Shown piece by piece: positions 43,769 through 55,843 of a stretch of 64,000 nucleotides of DNA. The stretch covers positions 51,548,531 through 51,612,530 of the forward strand of contig CM042084.1 in the NCBI GenBank assembly GCA_023512835.1. Direction: 5' to 3'. The position numbers and the translations under genes are program-made. The notes beneath the pieces are model-generated. The model saw nothing but the letters and a program-made list of their open reading frames with translations. It was not told the origin of the DNA and searched no databases. Origin of the DNA: Taxillus chinensis (taxonomy: Eukaryota > Streptophyta > Magnoliopsida > Santalales > Loranthaceae). The number at the start of each line of letters is the position of its first letter. Positions within the stretch are counted from its first letter, which is position 1.

Positions 43769-44350
43769 CACGTGACAACCTATTGTCGTGGCAGAGGCAA
43801 ATTAACTCCAAACATCATTCTAACCATCCCAGAGGTTCAGGGACGATTTTTAGCCAAAAACAAGGTTGCATGTGAAAAGGTCATTCTCACGTGCAGGGGT
43901 ATTTCAACTCCTATGCCTCTAAGGAAGCTCCACCTAAAATTTGGTGCAATTTGGAGCAAGAATGAATCTGCAAGTGAAAAAGGCATTCTCACGTGCAGAC
44001 TCCAAAATCTTCCTTTTGTCATTCTAATCATTTTTCCCTAAAGGACCAACCTCAAATTCGTTTAGTTTAGAAGTTATTGAGATTCTAAGTCCATAAACAG
44101 GGTCTAAATCCAACTCTAGCCTCACTCTCATTTGATTTCCCAATACCAGAGGCCTTAGCCAAACCAAATACAGGGTTTTCCCAAAAATTTTCATCTAAAT
44201 AATCTCAAGACAATGGGTATACAAATGACCCCTAACCCAAAAGTATAAATAATCTCACACAGAAATTCAGAAATTTAGAAAACTCAGACAAAAAAACCCC
44301 AGATCACCCATAGGCTCAAGGTGGAATTTAGAAACTCAATATATATAAAA
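43769..44350 (+). promoter_or_regulatory. G-box module in antisense orientation in LTR A, with downstream TATA
   Basis: Read on plus, opposite to the element: CACGTG at 43769, 43888 and 43990, the core TCTAAGGAAGCTCCACC...TTTGGTGCAATTTGGAG, the phrase CATTCTAATCATTTTTCCCT with AAAGGACCA (44018-44047), then TATATATAAAAAGG at 44339-44352. The same phrase order occurs in sense orientation in the G2 LTR before its TATA box. It may be an antisense promoter. Confidence 0.4.
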
Positions 44351-44844
44351 AGGTCCCTTCTCATCATCCCAGATCATCACAAAAATTTTATTTTCTAGAA
44401 ATCTGTAAGAGAGAGACGGCAAATAAACAAACTTAAAATCCCTACCTCGTATTGCAGAAAAAGAATTGGGGAAAAGAACGGAGCGATCTGTGTCCTTGCT
44501 ACCTCAACGCCTCCGGCCTCCCGTCGTCTGTAGGAAATCCTTGATCGTCAGAAACTCCTCCACTTTGGATCATCTCCCTCTCTCTCTCTCTCTCTCTCTC
44601 TCCCACTCTGGATCCTTCAAGGGAGGCCCAAAGCTCAAAATACAAACCCAGGTAATTTAAAAGGAATATAAAATTATTTGTGAAATCCCAAAAATGCCCC
44701 TCAGGGCCTAAAATCCCAAATTTAGTCCAAGTACAGTCAAAATTCTCCATTTGATGAGCACATCATTGTGTTGATATTCATTTATTAAAATAAGGTCTCT
44801 AACTCAAGGCTATCTCTAAGGCCCCTTAAATACAGGTGCTTACA

Positions 44845-44857
44845 TCCTCTCCCCTTT
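44845..44857 (-). other. M1 polypurine tract
   Basis: Minus strand AAAGGGGAGAGGA directly before the 3' LTR start TGTAAGCACC. Confidence 0.85.
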
Positions 44858-45014
44858 AAAGGCTTTTCGTCCTCGAAAAGAAAATGCGGAATGAAAGGAA
44901 ACAACAACCACAACCAATGAATAGACCACTAACACAAATCAATACACGCATCGAACAACCAGTTAGACAAGTACCTGACTATGTTGATGTTGATGTTTGC
45001 CTTCCTCCCCCCCT

Positions 45015-46103
45015 TCAAGGTTGTTCGTCCTTGAACAGGTCAGGGTAGTGAGCACGCATCTCAGCCTCACGTTCCCAAGTCTCTTCCTCCATACCTCGGT
45101 GTTTCCACAACACCCGAACCAACGGAATAGTCTTACCTCGTAGCTGCTTCACGCGCTTATCCAAAATACGGATTGGTGCCTCAACAATCGTCACGTCCTC
45201 CCCAATATCCAGGGTACTCCAATCCAGCACATGTGTGGGATCTGGATGGTATTTCCACAACTGGGATACATGGAAAACATCATGAACTCTGCTCAAACTA
45301 GGAGGTAATGCCAACCTATAAGCAACGGGTCCAACTCTGCTCAAAATCTCGAACGGTCTAATGTATCGTGGAGATAACTTGGATGCCTTTCCAAATCTCT
45401 TATTCCCTCTCCGTGGAGAAACAGGAAGAAACACGTGGTCTCCAACCAAAAACTCCAATGGTCTGCGTCGGCGATCCGCATAAGACTTTTCTCTACTCTG
45501 GGCCGTAAGAAGGCGCTGCCTAATCAGCTGGACTTTTGCCGTAGCCTCTTGGACCAATTGAGGTCCCAACATAGCTGCCTCTCCAGCTTCTGCCCAATAC
45601 AATGGAGACTGGGAAGGTCTGCCATACAATGCCTCAAACGGGGCCATTCCAATAGAAGCTTTGTAACTATTATCATAGGCAAACTCTACCAAAGGAAGGT
45701 GAGAAGCCCATGATCCCCCAAAATCAAGCACACAAGCTCTCAACAGGTCTTCTAACGTTTGAATGGTCCTCTCTGACTGACCATCAGTCTCAGGATGGAA
45801 AGCAGTACTCAAATTAAGCCGCGTCCCCAATGCCTCTTGCAAACCATTCCAAAACCGAGAAGTGAATCGTGCATCTCTGTCTGAAACGATAGACAAGGGC
45901 ACTCCATGCAATCGCACAATGTCATCAACATACAGCTGGCTCAATGTTCCAATGGAGTCTCGCTCCCGAAGAGCCAAGAAATGGGCCGATTTAGTCAATC
46001 GGTCTACAATGACCCAAATCATATCCTTCCTCCCGAAGTGGTAGGAAGTCCCGTCACAAAATCCATGGTAATATGCTCCCACTTCCACTCGGCCACCAGG
46101 CAA
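45015..46103 (-). CDS. M1 integrase core and chromodomain (long open frame)
   Basis: About 340 usable codons. [21 protein letters not shown] begins the recognisable core; the first catalytic Asp (in MDFVTGLP in M2) is lost here to a shifted start. [14 protein letters not shown] carries the second Asp, and [19 protein letters not shown] the Glu. The SH3-like [13 protein letters not shown] and [11 protein letters not shown] follow, then the [16 protein letters not shown] segment. The last 55 residues ([36 protein letters not shown]) are a chromodomain of the Tekay type, thought to direct insertion into heterochromatin. It ends at 45015 about 170 bp before the LTR. A frameshift near 46090 separates it from the zinc module. 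Confidence 0.85.
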   Translation of the reverse strand: MPGGRVEVGAYYHGFCDGTSYHFGRKDMIWVIVDRLTKSAHFLALRERDSIGTLSQLYVDDIVRLHGVPLSIVSDRDARFTSRFWNGLQEALGTRLNLSTAFHPETDGQSERTIQTLEDLLRACVLDFGGSWASHLPLVEFAYDNSYKASIGMAPFEALYGRPSQSPLYWAEAGEAAMLGPQLVQEATAKVQLIRQRLLTAQSREKSYADRRRRPLEFLVGDHVFLPVSPRRGNKRFGKASKLSPRYIRPFEILSRVGPVAYRLALPPSLSRVHDVFHVSQLWKYHPDPTHVLDWSTLDIGEDVTIVEAPIRILDKRVKQLRGKTIPLVRVLWKHRGMEEETWEREAEMRAHYPDLFKDEQP

Positions 46104-46443
46104 TGGCTCAGAATCGACCAGCAGGTCGTTGGTGCTCTGCCTTTACTTGTTGACAAGTAAGGCACCTGGAAACAAACTCTGCTATACACCTCTTCAGTCC
46201 TGGCAACCAGAACTGTGTTCGCACGGCATGATACATCTTAGTCCCTCCTGGATGCACAGCCAAACGGGAATGATGAAACTCCCTCATCACATCCTCGCGT
46301 AAGGAGGGCGGTACTATCAAGCGCCCCTGAAATCTCAGCTCATGCTCAGTTCCTTCTGTCCATTCCTCAAACAGCGCACCGGCCTCTATCTGGGCCCGGA
46401 TCACTTCACGAGTCCACGTCCCCCAACTGTCCCTCACGGACAC
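46104..46443 (-). pseudogene. M1 integrase zinc-binding module
   Basis: REFHHSRLAVHPGGTKMYHAVRTQFWLP ... [18 protein letters not shown] is the HHCC region. The upstream part of the frame (from 46443) is the RNase H-integrase linker. The frame is lost shortly after PAGRF. Confidence 0.85.
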
Positions 46444-47048
46444 GCTGGTATAACTCTGGCATTACAGCAATAGAACATAGGACTGCTTCCCCACTGCTAA
46501 AATCAGGTTGTACCTGCAGCACTGCTAATTGTTCCATCATTTTCCATTCTCTCATGGAAACCTCAGCTTTTCCCTTCATACTCAGTGCATCTGCAACTAC
46601 ATTCCCCTTCCCATGTGTGTAGGAGAGTGTAAAGTCAAACGTCTGCAAGTACTCCACCCACCTCCTCTGTCTCAAAATTCAGATCCCTCTGGGTGAAGAT
46701 GTACTGTAGGCTCTTGTGGTCGGTGTATACCACAAATTTCTCCCCCAGCAGGTAATGTTGCCACGACTTCAAGGCAAAGATAACTGCTGCTAATTCCAGA
46801 TCATGCGTTGGGTAATTCTGCTCATGGGGCTTAAGCTGTCGTGAGCCATAAGCTATGATTTTGTGTTCCTGCATTAGAATACACCCCAATCCAACTTGGG
46901 ACGCATCACAGTACACCTCGTAAGGCACTCCATCCCGTGGTAGACTCAAAACTGGTGCAGTAGTCAAACGAGTCTTCAATTCCTCAAAAGCTCGCTGACG
47001 CTTGTCTGTCCACTCAAATTTAACTCCTTTTCGTGTCAGGGCTGTCAT
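46406..47048 (-). pseudogene. M1 RNase H
   Basis: [16 protein letters not shown] (first Asp), [22 protein letters not shown] (Glu) and [14 protein letters not shown] (Asp) lie in one frame. After QRDLN an extra T shifts the frame, and [31 protein letters not shown] continues in the next. A small deletion near 47053 cuts it from RT. Confidence 0.88.
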
Positions 47049-47640
47049 CGGTCTTCTAACTGAGAGAACCCTTCCACGAAACGCCTGTAATATCCTGCCA
47101 GACCCAAGAAACTACGGATCTCAAAAACATTCGTGGGCCTTTTCCAATATGATACAGACTAAATCTTGGTTGGGTCCACTCTAACTCCCTCGGCAGATAC
47201 CACATGCCCAAGGAAATGCACCTCTTGCATCCAGAAGTTACACTTGCTGAATTTAGCATACAACTGATGGTCCCGGAGCGTCTGTAACACCACAGTCAAA
47301 TGCTCCTCATGCTCCTCTCGGGTCCTTGAGTATACAAGGATGTCATCAATAAATACCACCACAAAGGAATCTAGGTACGGGGCAAATACCTAATTCATTA
47401 GGTGCATGAACACCGCTGGTGCATTCGTGAGCCCGAAAGGCATCACTAACCACTCATAGTGCCCATATCTACACCTGAAAGCAGTCTTAGGAATATCCTC
47501 ACTCCCCGACCCTCACTTGATGATACCTAGAACGCAAATCAATCTTTGAAAACCACTATGCCCCACTCAGCTGGTCAAACAGATCATCAATCCTCGGCAA
47601 AGGGTATTTGTTCTTTACTGTCACTTGGTTCAGCTTTCGA
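47049..47640 (-). pseudogene. M1 reverse transcriptase
   Basis: [22 protein letters not shown] (about 47460-47395) is followed by a TAG (CAG in M2), then [15 protein letters not shown] (about 47350-47310) and [23 protein letters not shown]. The fingers region to about 47640 has further indels against M2 (near 47500-47530). The RT-protease junction lies near 47660. Confidence 0.85.
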
Positions 47641-48420
47641 TAATCAATGCAGAGTCATAGTGAACTGTCTGCCTTTTTTAGCAAACAAGACCGGTGCACC
47701 CCAAGGTGATGTACTTGGGCGAATGAAACTTTTATCTCCCAGCTCCTTTATTTGCTTTTGAAGCTCCCTCAACTCGACAGGTCCCATCCGGTATGCCACT
47801 TGTGAGATAGGTCCCACTCCTGGCAATAACTCGATTGTGAACTCAACACTCCTGTGTGGAGGCAACTCCAATAACTCCCCAGGAAACACATCCTGGAAAT
47901 TCTCAACAACAACCGGCCACACTCGTTTTTCAATATTACCTTCCTCCTCAAAAGTATGTGTAGCAAGTCTATGGGTAACACTACCCCATAGCCCTCTCGT
48001 CGATCCAGCCCTCCCGGCATTCTCATCCCATTCCCCCACTAGGGTACGGAGTAATCCTGTGGGTGAAGTAAATGACACCCGCCATCTATAACGATCAATC
48101 TTAGCCTCGAAGGCCATTAACCATCCATCCCCAAAATCAAATCAAAGGTCCTCATGGGCATCACATACAAATCAAATGTGACCTCAACATCTCTTATCGT
48201 AAGCATACACTCACGACCCACTCGGTTTATTGTCGATGCACCTCGCACAGGTGACTCTACCCTCAAAGGCCTATCTGCCCTCACACTATCAAGTCCAAGG
48301 CTCTCAACCAAGGACATAGCAATCAAGGAGCACGAAGCTCCGGTATCAAACAAGACAGCAACTATAGTGCGAGATATCAAAACAATACCTCGAACCACCG
48401 AAGGTCCAGGCCGCCTTCCT
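47641..48420 (-). pseudogene. M1 aspartic protease region
   Basis: VAVLFDTGASCSLIAMSLVESLGL (48365-48295) has DTGA. The FDLILGMDG segment (48145-48120) ends in a stop because two bases are missing relative to M2. The rest (from 48117) runs [17 protein letters not shown] to the RT N-terminus [16 protein letters not shown]. It lies between gag and RT as in all chromoviruses. Confidence 0.85.
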
Positions 48421-49811
48421 CGGAGGATGGTGGCAACTCCTCCCGCTCGGGTGGTGCTGAAGTAAGCGCGAATACTCTGCCATGGCTTGCCCTGCTACTA
48501 GCCTCTCCTGTTTGTCCTTTCATCCCTGTCTAATGTCCACTTGGACGATTCTCTGAACCGCCTTGTGGTTGCTTCTCTCCCTGTGGCCTTGCATGTGTGG
48601 AACCAGCCTGACTCGCCTGCCATGAACGTGCTGGCTTTGGAGTTGGGACCCGAAAGTGGGTCTCACTCCTCCCTCCTGATGCGAATCCACCAGCTCCCCG
48701 ATTGTTCCCCTTACTGAAACACACCGTACTAAGGTGTCCTGTCTTGCCACAGCTATGGCACTGCAGGTGCTGCTTGGGACACTCACGTTTCATGTGTCCA
48801 ATTTGGCCACAACAAGTACACTCACGTGGGAAACCTCCAGCTGAGTTCCCTGGTCCTCCAGAGTAATGGGACTTTGGTGGAGCCATTGGTGATTGGCCCT
48901 TGTCCCTGGGGAAACTGCTACCTCCTAGCTCAACTCTCGGTCTCCTGGAGTCTCCCTGCTTATCACGCGTACTATGTGCTAGCCGCTCCTGATGAGCCTG
49001 TTTACCCTCCTCCAGTCCTCTGTCCACAATCTTAGCTGTCTCCACGACCTCAGCATAGGTCCTCAGCCGCAGATTTCCACCCTCTCGCGATTAGGACAGG
49101 CCCGAGTCCCACGGTAAACTTATGGGCCTTCAGGTCCTCTCTAGAGATTGCCTCGAGGGCAAACCAGCTCGGTCCTCGGAATTCATGCTCATACTCAGAC
49201 ACAGTGCGTGATCCTTGTTTTAACCCACTGAACTCCTCCCGTTTCTGCCACCGTGAGGACTCGGGGAAGTACTCCTCATGGAACAACTGAAGGAATTCCT
49301 CCCATGATAAGGTCTGCATGTCCCGGTACTTGAAATGCTAAGCCACCACTCTAAGGCTTCCTCTTCCAACTGCCTAACTGCTAACCTCACTTTATCCTCC
49401 TCTCGGGGTCGGAGAAAGGAGAACACGTGCTCAATCTGTCGCAACCAATGCTCTGCTGCTAGAGGATCAGCTCCCCCCTTGAACCTGGGTGGTTGTTCCT
49501 TCCGGAACTGGGTCACCACATCTTCCTCCTCCCATCTCATCGGTATCTCGTGTCTACGTGGAGGCTCTGTCTCGCGGGGTGGAGAAGGTAGCACTGTCTG
49601 CTGTGCCATTATCTCCCTCCTAATCTCATCTCGGATCTCTCCCCTAAGATCCTCTCGCATGCCTTGTACATTCTCACTCAAGGCCCTAACTTGGGCCATG
49701 ATCCACTCCATGGGATCATCGCCCTCCGTTTCTTGCTTTCCCTCTTGTCCAGACGTGCGAAGACTCATCCTCTGCAGCTGGCATAGCCCGGGTAACTCTC
49801 CTAGGAGGCAT
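48421..49811 (-). pseudogene. M1 gag
   Basis: Start ATG at 49809-49811 (MPPRRVTRAM). Frameshifts near 49750, 49330 and 49060 break the capsid region (LEWWLSIS, WEEFLQLFHEEYFPE). The zinc knuckles are intact in sequence: CTCCGQIGHMKREC and CHSCGKTGHLSTVC (about 48820-48725). Confidence 0.88.
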
Positions 49812-50295
49812 TGTCTACACATTTCAAAAACAAGTGGAGCTAGAATTAATATCTCTCAAGCTTAGTACACCCTCACCTCTAGGACCATGAGGTACTCAAA
49901 CAACATCTCATAAGCATACACATCATGTTCATAGGATCTCAACATACATATTACAATCTCATACTTTAAAATTTTCAACACATCACGGTTTCTCAAATTA
50001 ACAAGTCTCAACACTTTCCACAGTATTCACATTTCAATTCATTGTATGCTCATTTCAAATCATTACATTTCAAATCATGACACTCATATTATGATTAAGC
50101 TAGTGCCCTAATGCTAATGCATGTATGCACCCCATCCCAAATGTAAATGCCCTACTCCTTGGTCTAACTACCCCTGAGTTCACCCTAGAAAACCAGATAG
50201 AACCACGGTGATCAGGCGTGTCCTATACCGCCTCCCAAAGGTCTCAGAAGCAGTTATCCCTCCCCACTATCCTAAGTCCACCAGACCATGAACTT
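49812..50295 (-). other. M1 5' leader
   Basis: Non-coding between PBS and gag. Near-identical to 55844-56330 in M2. Confidence 0.75.
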
Positions 50296-50309
50296 GGGCT
50301 TTGATACCA
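50296..50309 (-). other. M1 primer-binding site
   Basis: Minus strand TGGTATCAAAGCCC, one change from TGGTATCAGAGCCC at 56331-56344; three bases (ATT) from LTR B. Confidence 0.88.
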
Positions 50310-50312
50310 TAA

Positions 50313-50660
50313 TGTCACGCCCCAAGTTTCCTTCCCCCTGGAAATGGGTAATGACTGCCCATGCCCGCACCCGAAGGGTCAAGGGTTCGGTGTAAACACC
50401 AAAGTGAGGACACCTACCGCGGGTCTTGTCCTATTCCTGTATCACAAGTCAACATGCCAAGAGGCATGTACCTGTTTCCATGCCAAGCACACCACCACAA
50501 TATATATACATAGAGTATTCACAACACAATACATCAATTACAATGCTTAGAGGCTTCCAGCCCTTTTACAACCTACTAGGGAACAAGCTCCCAATAATAG
50601 ATAAACCAGGGTACACGGTTCAAACACGGAACCTCAATACAATGAAATCACCAAATGTAT

Positions 50661-50705
<45 letters not shown>

Positions 50706-51421
50706 CATACAGACCATCAGCCCAGTGGCCTACCGACTCAGCTCTTCCGCTTAGTCGCCTGCTAGGTCCCACAAAGAACAATTCATAGGAGGGGTGAGCA
50801 CACCACAGCTCAGTAGGGATCGAGTCTCCCCAGTCCCGTCCCACTCTAAAACTATGCATGTCAAGTGGATACATGTGCTCGTGTAGTGACTTAAGCTAAC
50901 ACAACCATCACCCAATAAAACACGCCTCATACCTCAGCCTGCACTGGAGGGCAGAGGACACCCCGCCACCACGGCGACATGACATACCACACCTGGAAAA
51001 TGTGAATCTCTTCTCAAGGGGTACAGTATAATGACTGTCCCATACTCAGCTCAATCCCTGCGTTTCTGGGGTTCTCATGTCAACTCCCCGTGTTTCTGGG
51101 GTCCTCAAAATACACATTTCAACACATACAACTCAACAATCTCAACTCAACAAACATAACTCAACAAACACAGCATAAACATGCAACTCATTTCGCATAC
51201 AAAAAACTCAACTCAGAATGTAAAACAACAGATAGTCTCAAAACAATTACATCATTTCATATAACATTATCTAACTCCTCCTGGTCCCTAAAGTCCACAC
51301 ATTTCTCACACTCATAGTCTGGATCATAAACAACCTTTCAAAGGAAGCTCATCCACCTCAACGGGAGCCCAAAACAAGCTGCACGTGACAACCTATTGTC
51401 GCGGGCAGAGGCAAATTAACT
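50313..51421 (-). mobile_element. M LTR B, truncated (shared middle LTR)
   Basis: It matches 42709 to about 43808 of LTR A and stops at AGGCAAATTAACTC (about 51420). Integrase sequence follows directly. About 1.0 kb of LTR, the PPT, and the chromodomain-coding end of M2 are missing. Confidence 0.9.
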
Positions 51422-52434
51422 CGAAATCTCTTATGCCCTCTCCGTGGAGAAACAGGAAGAAACACGTGGTCTCCAACCAAAAACTCCAATGGTCTGCGTC
51501 GGCGATCCGCATAAGACTTTTGTCTACTCTGGGCCATAAGAAGGCGCAGCCTAATCAGTTGGACTTTTGCCGTAGCCTCTTGGACCAATTGTGGTCCCAA
51601 CATAGCTGCCTCTCCAGCTTCTGCCCAATACAATGGAGACTGGCAAGGTCTGCCATACAATGCCTCAAACGGGGCCATTCCAATAGAAGCTTGGTAACTA
51701 TTATTATAGGCAAACTGTACCAAAGGAAGGTGAGAAGCCCATGATTCCCCAAAATCAAGCACACAAGCTCTCAACAGGTCTTCCAACCTTTGAATGGTCC
51801 TCTCTGACTGACCATCAGTCTCAGGATGGAAAGCAGTACTCAAATTAAGCCGCGTCCCCAATGCCTCTTGCAAACCATTCCCAAACCGAGAAGTGAATCG
51901 TGCATCTCTGTCTGAAACGATAGACAAGGGCACTCCATGCAATCGCACAATGTCATCAACATACAGCTGGCTCAATGTTCCAATGGAGTCTCGCTCCCGA
52001 AGAGCCAAGAAATGGGCCGATTTAGTCAATCGGTCTACAATGACCCAAATCATATCCTTCCTCCCAGAAGTAGTAGGAAGTCCTGTCACAAAATCCATGG
52101 TAATATGCTCCCACTTCCAGTCAGCTACAGGCAATGACTGTAACTGACCAGCAGGTCATTTGTGCTCTACCTTTACTTGTTGACAAGTAAGGCACCTGGA
52201 AACAAACTCTGCTATACACCTCTTCAGTCCTGGCAACCAGAACTGTGTTCGCACGGCATGATACATCCTAGTCCCTCCTGGATGCACAGCCAAACGGGAA
52301 TGATGAAACTCCCTCATCACATCCTCGCGTAAGGAGGGCGGTACTATCAAGTGCCCCTGAAATCTCAGCTCATGCTCAGTTCCTTCTGTCCATTCCTCAA
52401 ACAGCGCACCGGCCTCTATCTGGGCCCGGATCAC
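51422..52434 (-). pseudogene. M2 integrase, C-terminus deleted
   Basis: The zinc module is at 52434-52156 ([12 protein letters not shown] then a stop), and the core at 52134-51422 with MDFVTGLP (first Asp), [12 protein letters not shown] (second Asp) and [13 protein letters not shown] (Glu). Coding stops in [13 protein letters not shown], where the sequence jumps into LTR B. The chromodomain and the C-terminal DNA-binding part are therefore gone, in contrast to M1. Confidence 0.9.
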
Positions 52435-53480
52435 TTAATAGTCCACATCCCCCAACTGTCCCTCACGGACACGCTGGTATAACTCTGGCATTACAGCAAT
52501 AGAACATAGGACTGCTTCCCCACTGCTAAAATCAGGTTGTACCTGCAGCACTGCTAATTGTTCCATCATTTTCCATTCTCTCATGGAAACCTCAGCTTTT
52601 CCCTTCATACTCAGTGCATCTGCAACTACATTCCCCTTCCCATGTGTGTAGGAGAGTGTAAAGTCAAACGTCTGCAAGTACTCCACCCACCTCCTCTGTC
52701 TCAAAATTCAGATCCCTCTGGGTGAAGATGTACTGTAGGCTCTTGTGGTCGGTGTATACCACAAATTTCTCCCCCAGCAGGTAATGTTGCCACGACTTCA
52801 AGGCAAAGATAACTGCTGCTAATTCCAGATCATGCGTTGGGTAATTCTGCTCATGGGGCTTAAGCTGTCGTGAGCCATAAGCTATGACTTTGTGTTCCTG
52901 CATTAGAATACACCCCAATCCAACTCGGGATGCATCACAGTACACCTCGTAAGGCACTCCAACCCGTGGTAGACTCAAAACTGGTGCAGTAGTCAAACGA
53001 GTCTTCAATTCCTCAAAAGCTCGCTGACGCTTGTCTGTCCACTCAAATTTAACTCCTTTTCGTGTCAGGGCTGTCATCGGTGCTGCTAACTGAGAGAACC
53101 CTTCCACGAAACGCCTGTAATATCCTGCCAGACCCAAGAAACTACGGATCTCAAAAACATTCGTGGGCCTTTTCCAAGATGATACAGACTCAATCTTGGT
53201 TGGGTCCACTCTAACTCCCTCGGCAGATACCACATGCCCAAGGAAATGCACCTCTTGCATCCAGAAGTTACACTTGCTGAATTTAGCATACAACTGATGG
53301 TCCCGGAGCGTCTGTAACACCACAGTCAAATGCTCCTCATGCTCCTCTCGGGTCCTTGAGTATACAAGGATGTCATCAATAAATACCACCACAAAGGAAT
53401 CTAGGTACGGGGCAAATACCTGATTCATTAGGTGCATGAACACCGCTGGTGCATTCGTGAGCCCGAAAGGCATCACTTAC
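52435..53480 (-). pseudogene. M2 RT (palm/thumb) and RNase H
   Basis: One open frame (53476-52664) carries [62 protein letters not shown], the RNase H motifs [30 protein letters not shown] and [12 protein letters not shown]. It is ended by the same extra T after QRDLN as in M1. A TAA (53477-53479) replaces the Leu codon of YEWLVMPFG. The remaining RNase H tail is at 52704-52435. Confidence 0.9.
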
Positions 53481-53950
53481 CACTCATAGTGCCCATATCT
53501 ACACCTGAAAGCAGTCTTAGGAATATTCTCACTCCTGACTCTCACCTGATGATACCTAGAACGCAAATCATTCTTTGAAAACCACTATGCCCCACTCAGC
53601 TGGTCAAACAGATCATCAATCCTCGGCAAAGGGTATTTGTTCTTTACTGTCACTTGGTTCAGCTTTCGATAATCAATGCAGAGTCGTATTGAACCGTCTG
53701 CCATTTTAGCAAACAAGACTGGTGTACCCCAAGGTGATATACTTGGGCGAATGAAACTTTTATCTCCCAGCTCCTTTATTTGCTTTTGAAGCTCCCTCAA
53801 CTCGGCAGGTCCCATCCGGTATGCCACTTGTGAGATAGGTCCCACTCCTGGCAATAACTCGATTGTGAACTCAACACTCCTGTGTGGTGGCAACTCCAAT
53901 AACTCCCCAGGAAACACATCCTGGAAATTCTCAACAACAACTGGCCACGC
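53481..53950 (-). pseudogene. M2 RT fingers region
   Basis: [62 protein letters not shown] in frame (53770-53585), then indels near 53520-53590. The [20 protein letters not shown] lead-in is shared with M1, G1 and G2. Confidence 0.85.
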
Positions 53951-54466
53951 TCATTTTTCAATATTACCTTCCTCCTCAAAAGTAAGTGTAGCAAGTCTAT
54001 GGGTAACACTACCCCATAGCCCTCTCGTCAGTCCAGCCCTCCCGGCATTCTCATCCCATTCCCCCACTAGGGTACAGAGTAATCCTGTGGGTGAAGTAAA
54101 TGACACCCGCCATCTATAACAGTCAATCTTAGCCTCGAAGGCCATTAACCAGTCCATCCCCAAAATCAAATCAAAGGTCCTCATGGGCATCACATACAAG
54201 TCAAATGTGACCTCAATATCTCGTATCGTAAGCATACACTCACGACACACTCGGTTTATTGTCGATGCACCTCCCACATGTGACTCAACACTCAAAGGCC
54301 TATCTGCCCTCACACTATCAAGTCCAAGGCTCTCAACCAACGAGTTAGCAATCAAGGAGCACAAAGCTCCGGTATCAAACAAGACAGCAACTATAGTGCG
54401 AGATATCAAAACAATACCTCGAACCACCGAAGGTCCAGCTTCGCCTTCCTCGGAGGATGGTGGCAA
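53951..54466 (-). pseudogene. M2 aspartic protease region
   Basis: VLFDTGALCSLIANSLVESLGL (about 54400-54325) has DTGA with Ala-Leu in place of Ala-Ser next to it. [31 protein letters not shown] continues intact, unlike M1. It ends at a stop replacing Arg in NIEKR. Confidence 0.85.
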
Positions 54467-55843
54467 CTCCTCCCGCTCGGGTGGTGCTGAAGTAAGCGCG
54501 AATACTCTGCCATGGCTTGCCCTGCTACTAGCCTCTCCTGTTTGTCCTTTGATCCCTGTCTGATGTCCACTTGGATGATTCTCTGAACCGCCTTGTGGTT
54601 GCTTCTCTCCCTGTGGCCTTGCATGTGTGGAACCAGCCTGACTCGCCTGGAATGGACGTGCTGGCTTCGGAGTTGGGACCCGAAAGTGGGTCTCACTCCT
54701 CCCTCCTCATGCGAATCCACCAGCTCCCCGGTTGTTCCCCTTACTGAAACACACCGTACTAAGGTGTCCTGTCTTCCCACAGCTATGGCACTGCAGGTGC
54801 TGCTTGGGACACTCACGTTTCATGTGTCCAGTTTGGCCACTACAAGTACACTCACGTGGGAAACCTCCAGCTGAGTTCCCTAGTCCTCCAGAGTAACGGG
54901 ACTTTGGTGGAGCCATTGGTGATTGGCCCTTGTCCCTGGGGAAACTGCTACCTCCTAGCTCAACTCTCGGTCTCCTGGAGTCTCCCTGCTTATCGCGCGT
55001 ACTATGTGCTAGCCGCTCCTGATGAGCCTGCTTACCCTCCTCCAGTCCTCTTTCCACAATCTTAGCTGTCTCCACGACCTCAGCATAGGTCCTCAGCTGC
55101 AGCATCTCCACCCTCTGCTTCAGGGCAGGCCTGAGTCCCATGGTAGACTTATGGGCCTTCAGGTCCTCTCTAGAGATTGCCTCAGGGGCAAACCGGCTCG
55201 AGTCCTCGGAATTCATGCTCATACTCAGACACAGTGCGTGATCCTTGTTTCAACCTACTGAACTCTTCCCGTTTCTGCCACCGCAAGGACTCCGGGAAGT
55301 ACTCCTCATGGAACAACTGAAGGAATTCCTCCCATGACAAGGTCTGCATGTCCCGGCTACCTGAAATGCTAAGCCACCACTCTAAGGCTTCCTCTTCCAA
55401 CTGCCTGACTGCTAACCTCACTTTATCCTCCTCCCGGGGTCGGAGAAAGGAGAACACGTGCTCAATCTGTCGCAACTAATGCTCTGCTGCTAGAGGATCA
55501 ACTCCCCCCTTGAACCTCGGTGGTTGTTCCTTCCGGAACCGGGTCACCACATCTTCCTCCTCCCGTCTCATCAGTATCTCGTGTCTACGTGGAGGCTCTG
55601 TCTCGCGGGGTGGAGAAGGTAACACGTCTGCTGTGCCATCATCTCCCGCCTAATCTCATCTCAGATCTCTCCCCTAAGATCCTCTCGCATTCCTTGTACA
55701 TTCTCACTCAAGGCTCTAACTTGGGCCATCATCCGCTCCATGGGATCATCGCCCTCCGTTTGCTGCCTTCCCTCTTGTCCAGCACGTGCAGACGACTCAT
55801 CCTCTGCAGCTGGGGTAGCCCGGGTAACTCTCCTAGGAGGCAT
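54467..55843 (-). pseudogene. M2 gag
   Basis: ATG at 55841-55843 (MPPRRVTRATPAAEDESSAR). A TAA after LRGEI (55661), shifts near 55620 and 55480, and another near 55200 break it. The first zinc knuckle has lost its second Cys (CTCSGQTGHMKREC); the second is intact (CHSCGKTGHLSTVC, about 54790-54745). Confidence 0.88.

Larger units (their letters stand above)
42709..44844 (-). mobile_element. M LTR A (3' LTR of M1)
   Basis: TGTCACGCCCC to GGTGCTTACA on plus, 2136 bp. A purine tract adjoins at 44845, marking it as a 3' LTR. It contains a TA array (43055-43096), a GA/TC run (44576-44602), CACGTG cores (43769, 43888, 43990), and a donor-like GTAGGG and acceptor-like TTTGCAG on minus (44445 and 43156). 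Confidence 0.92.
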
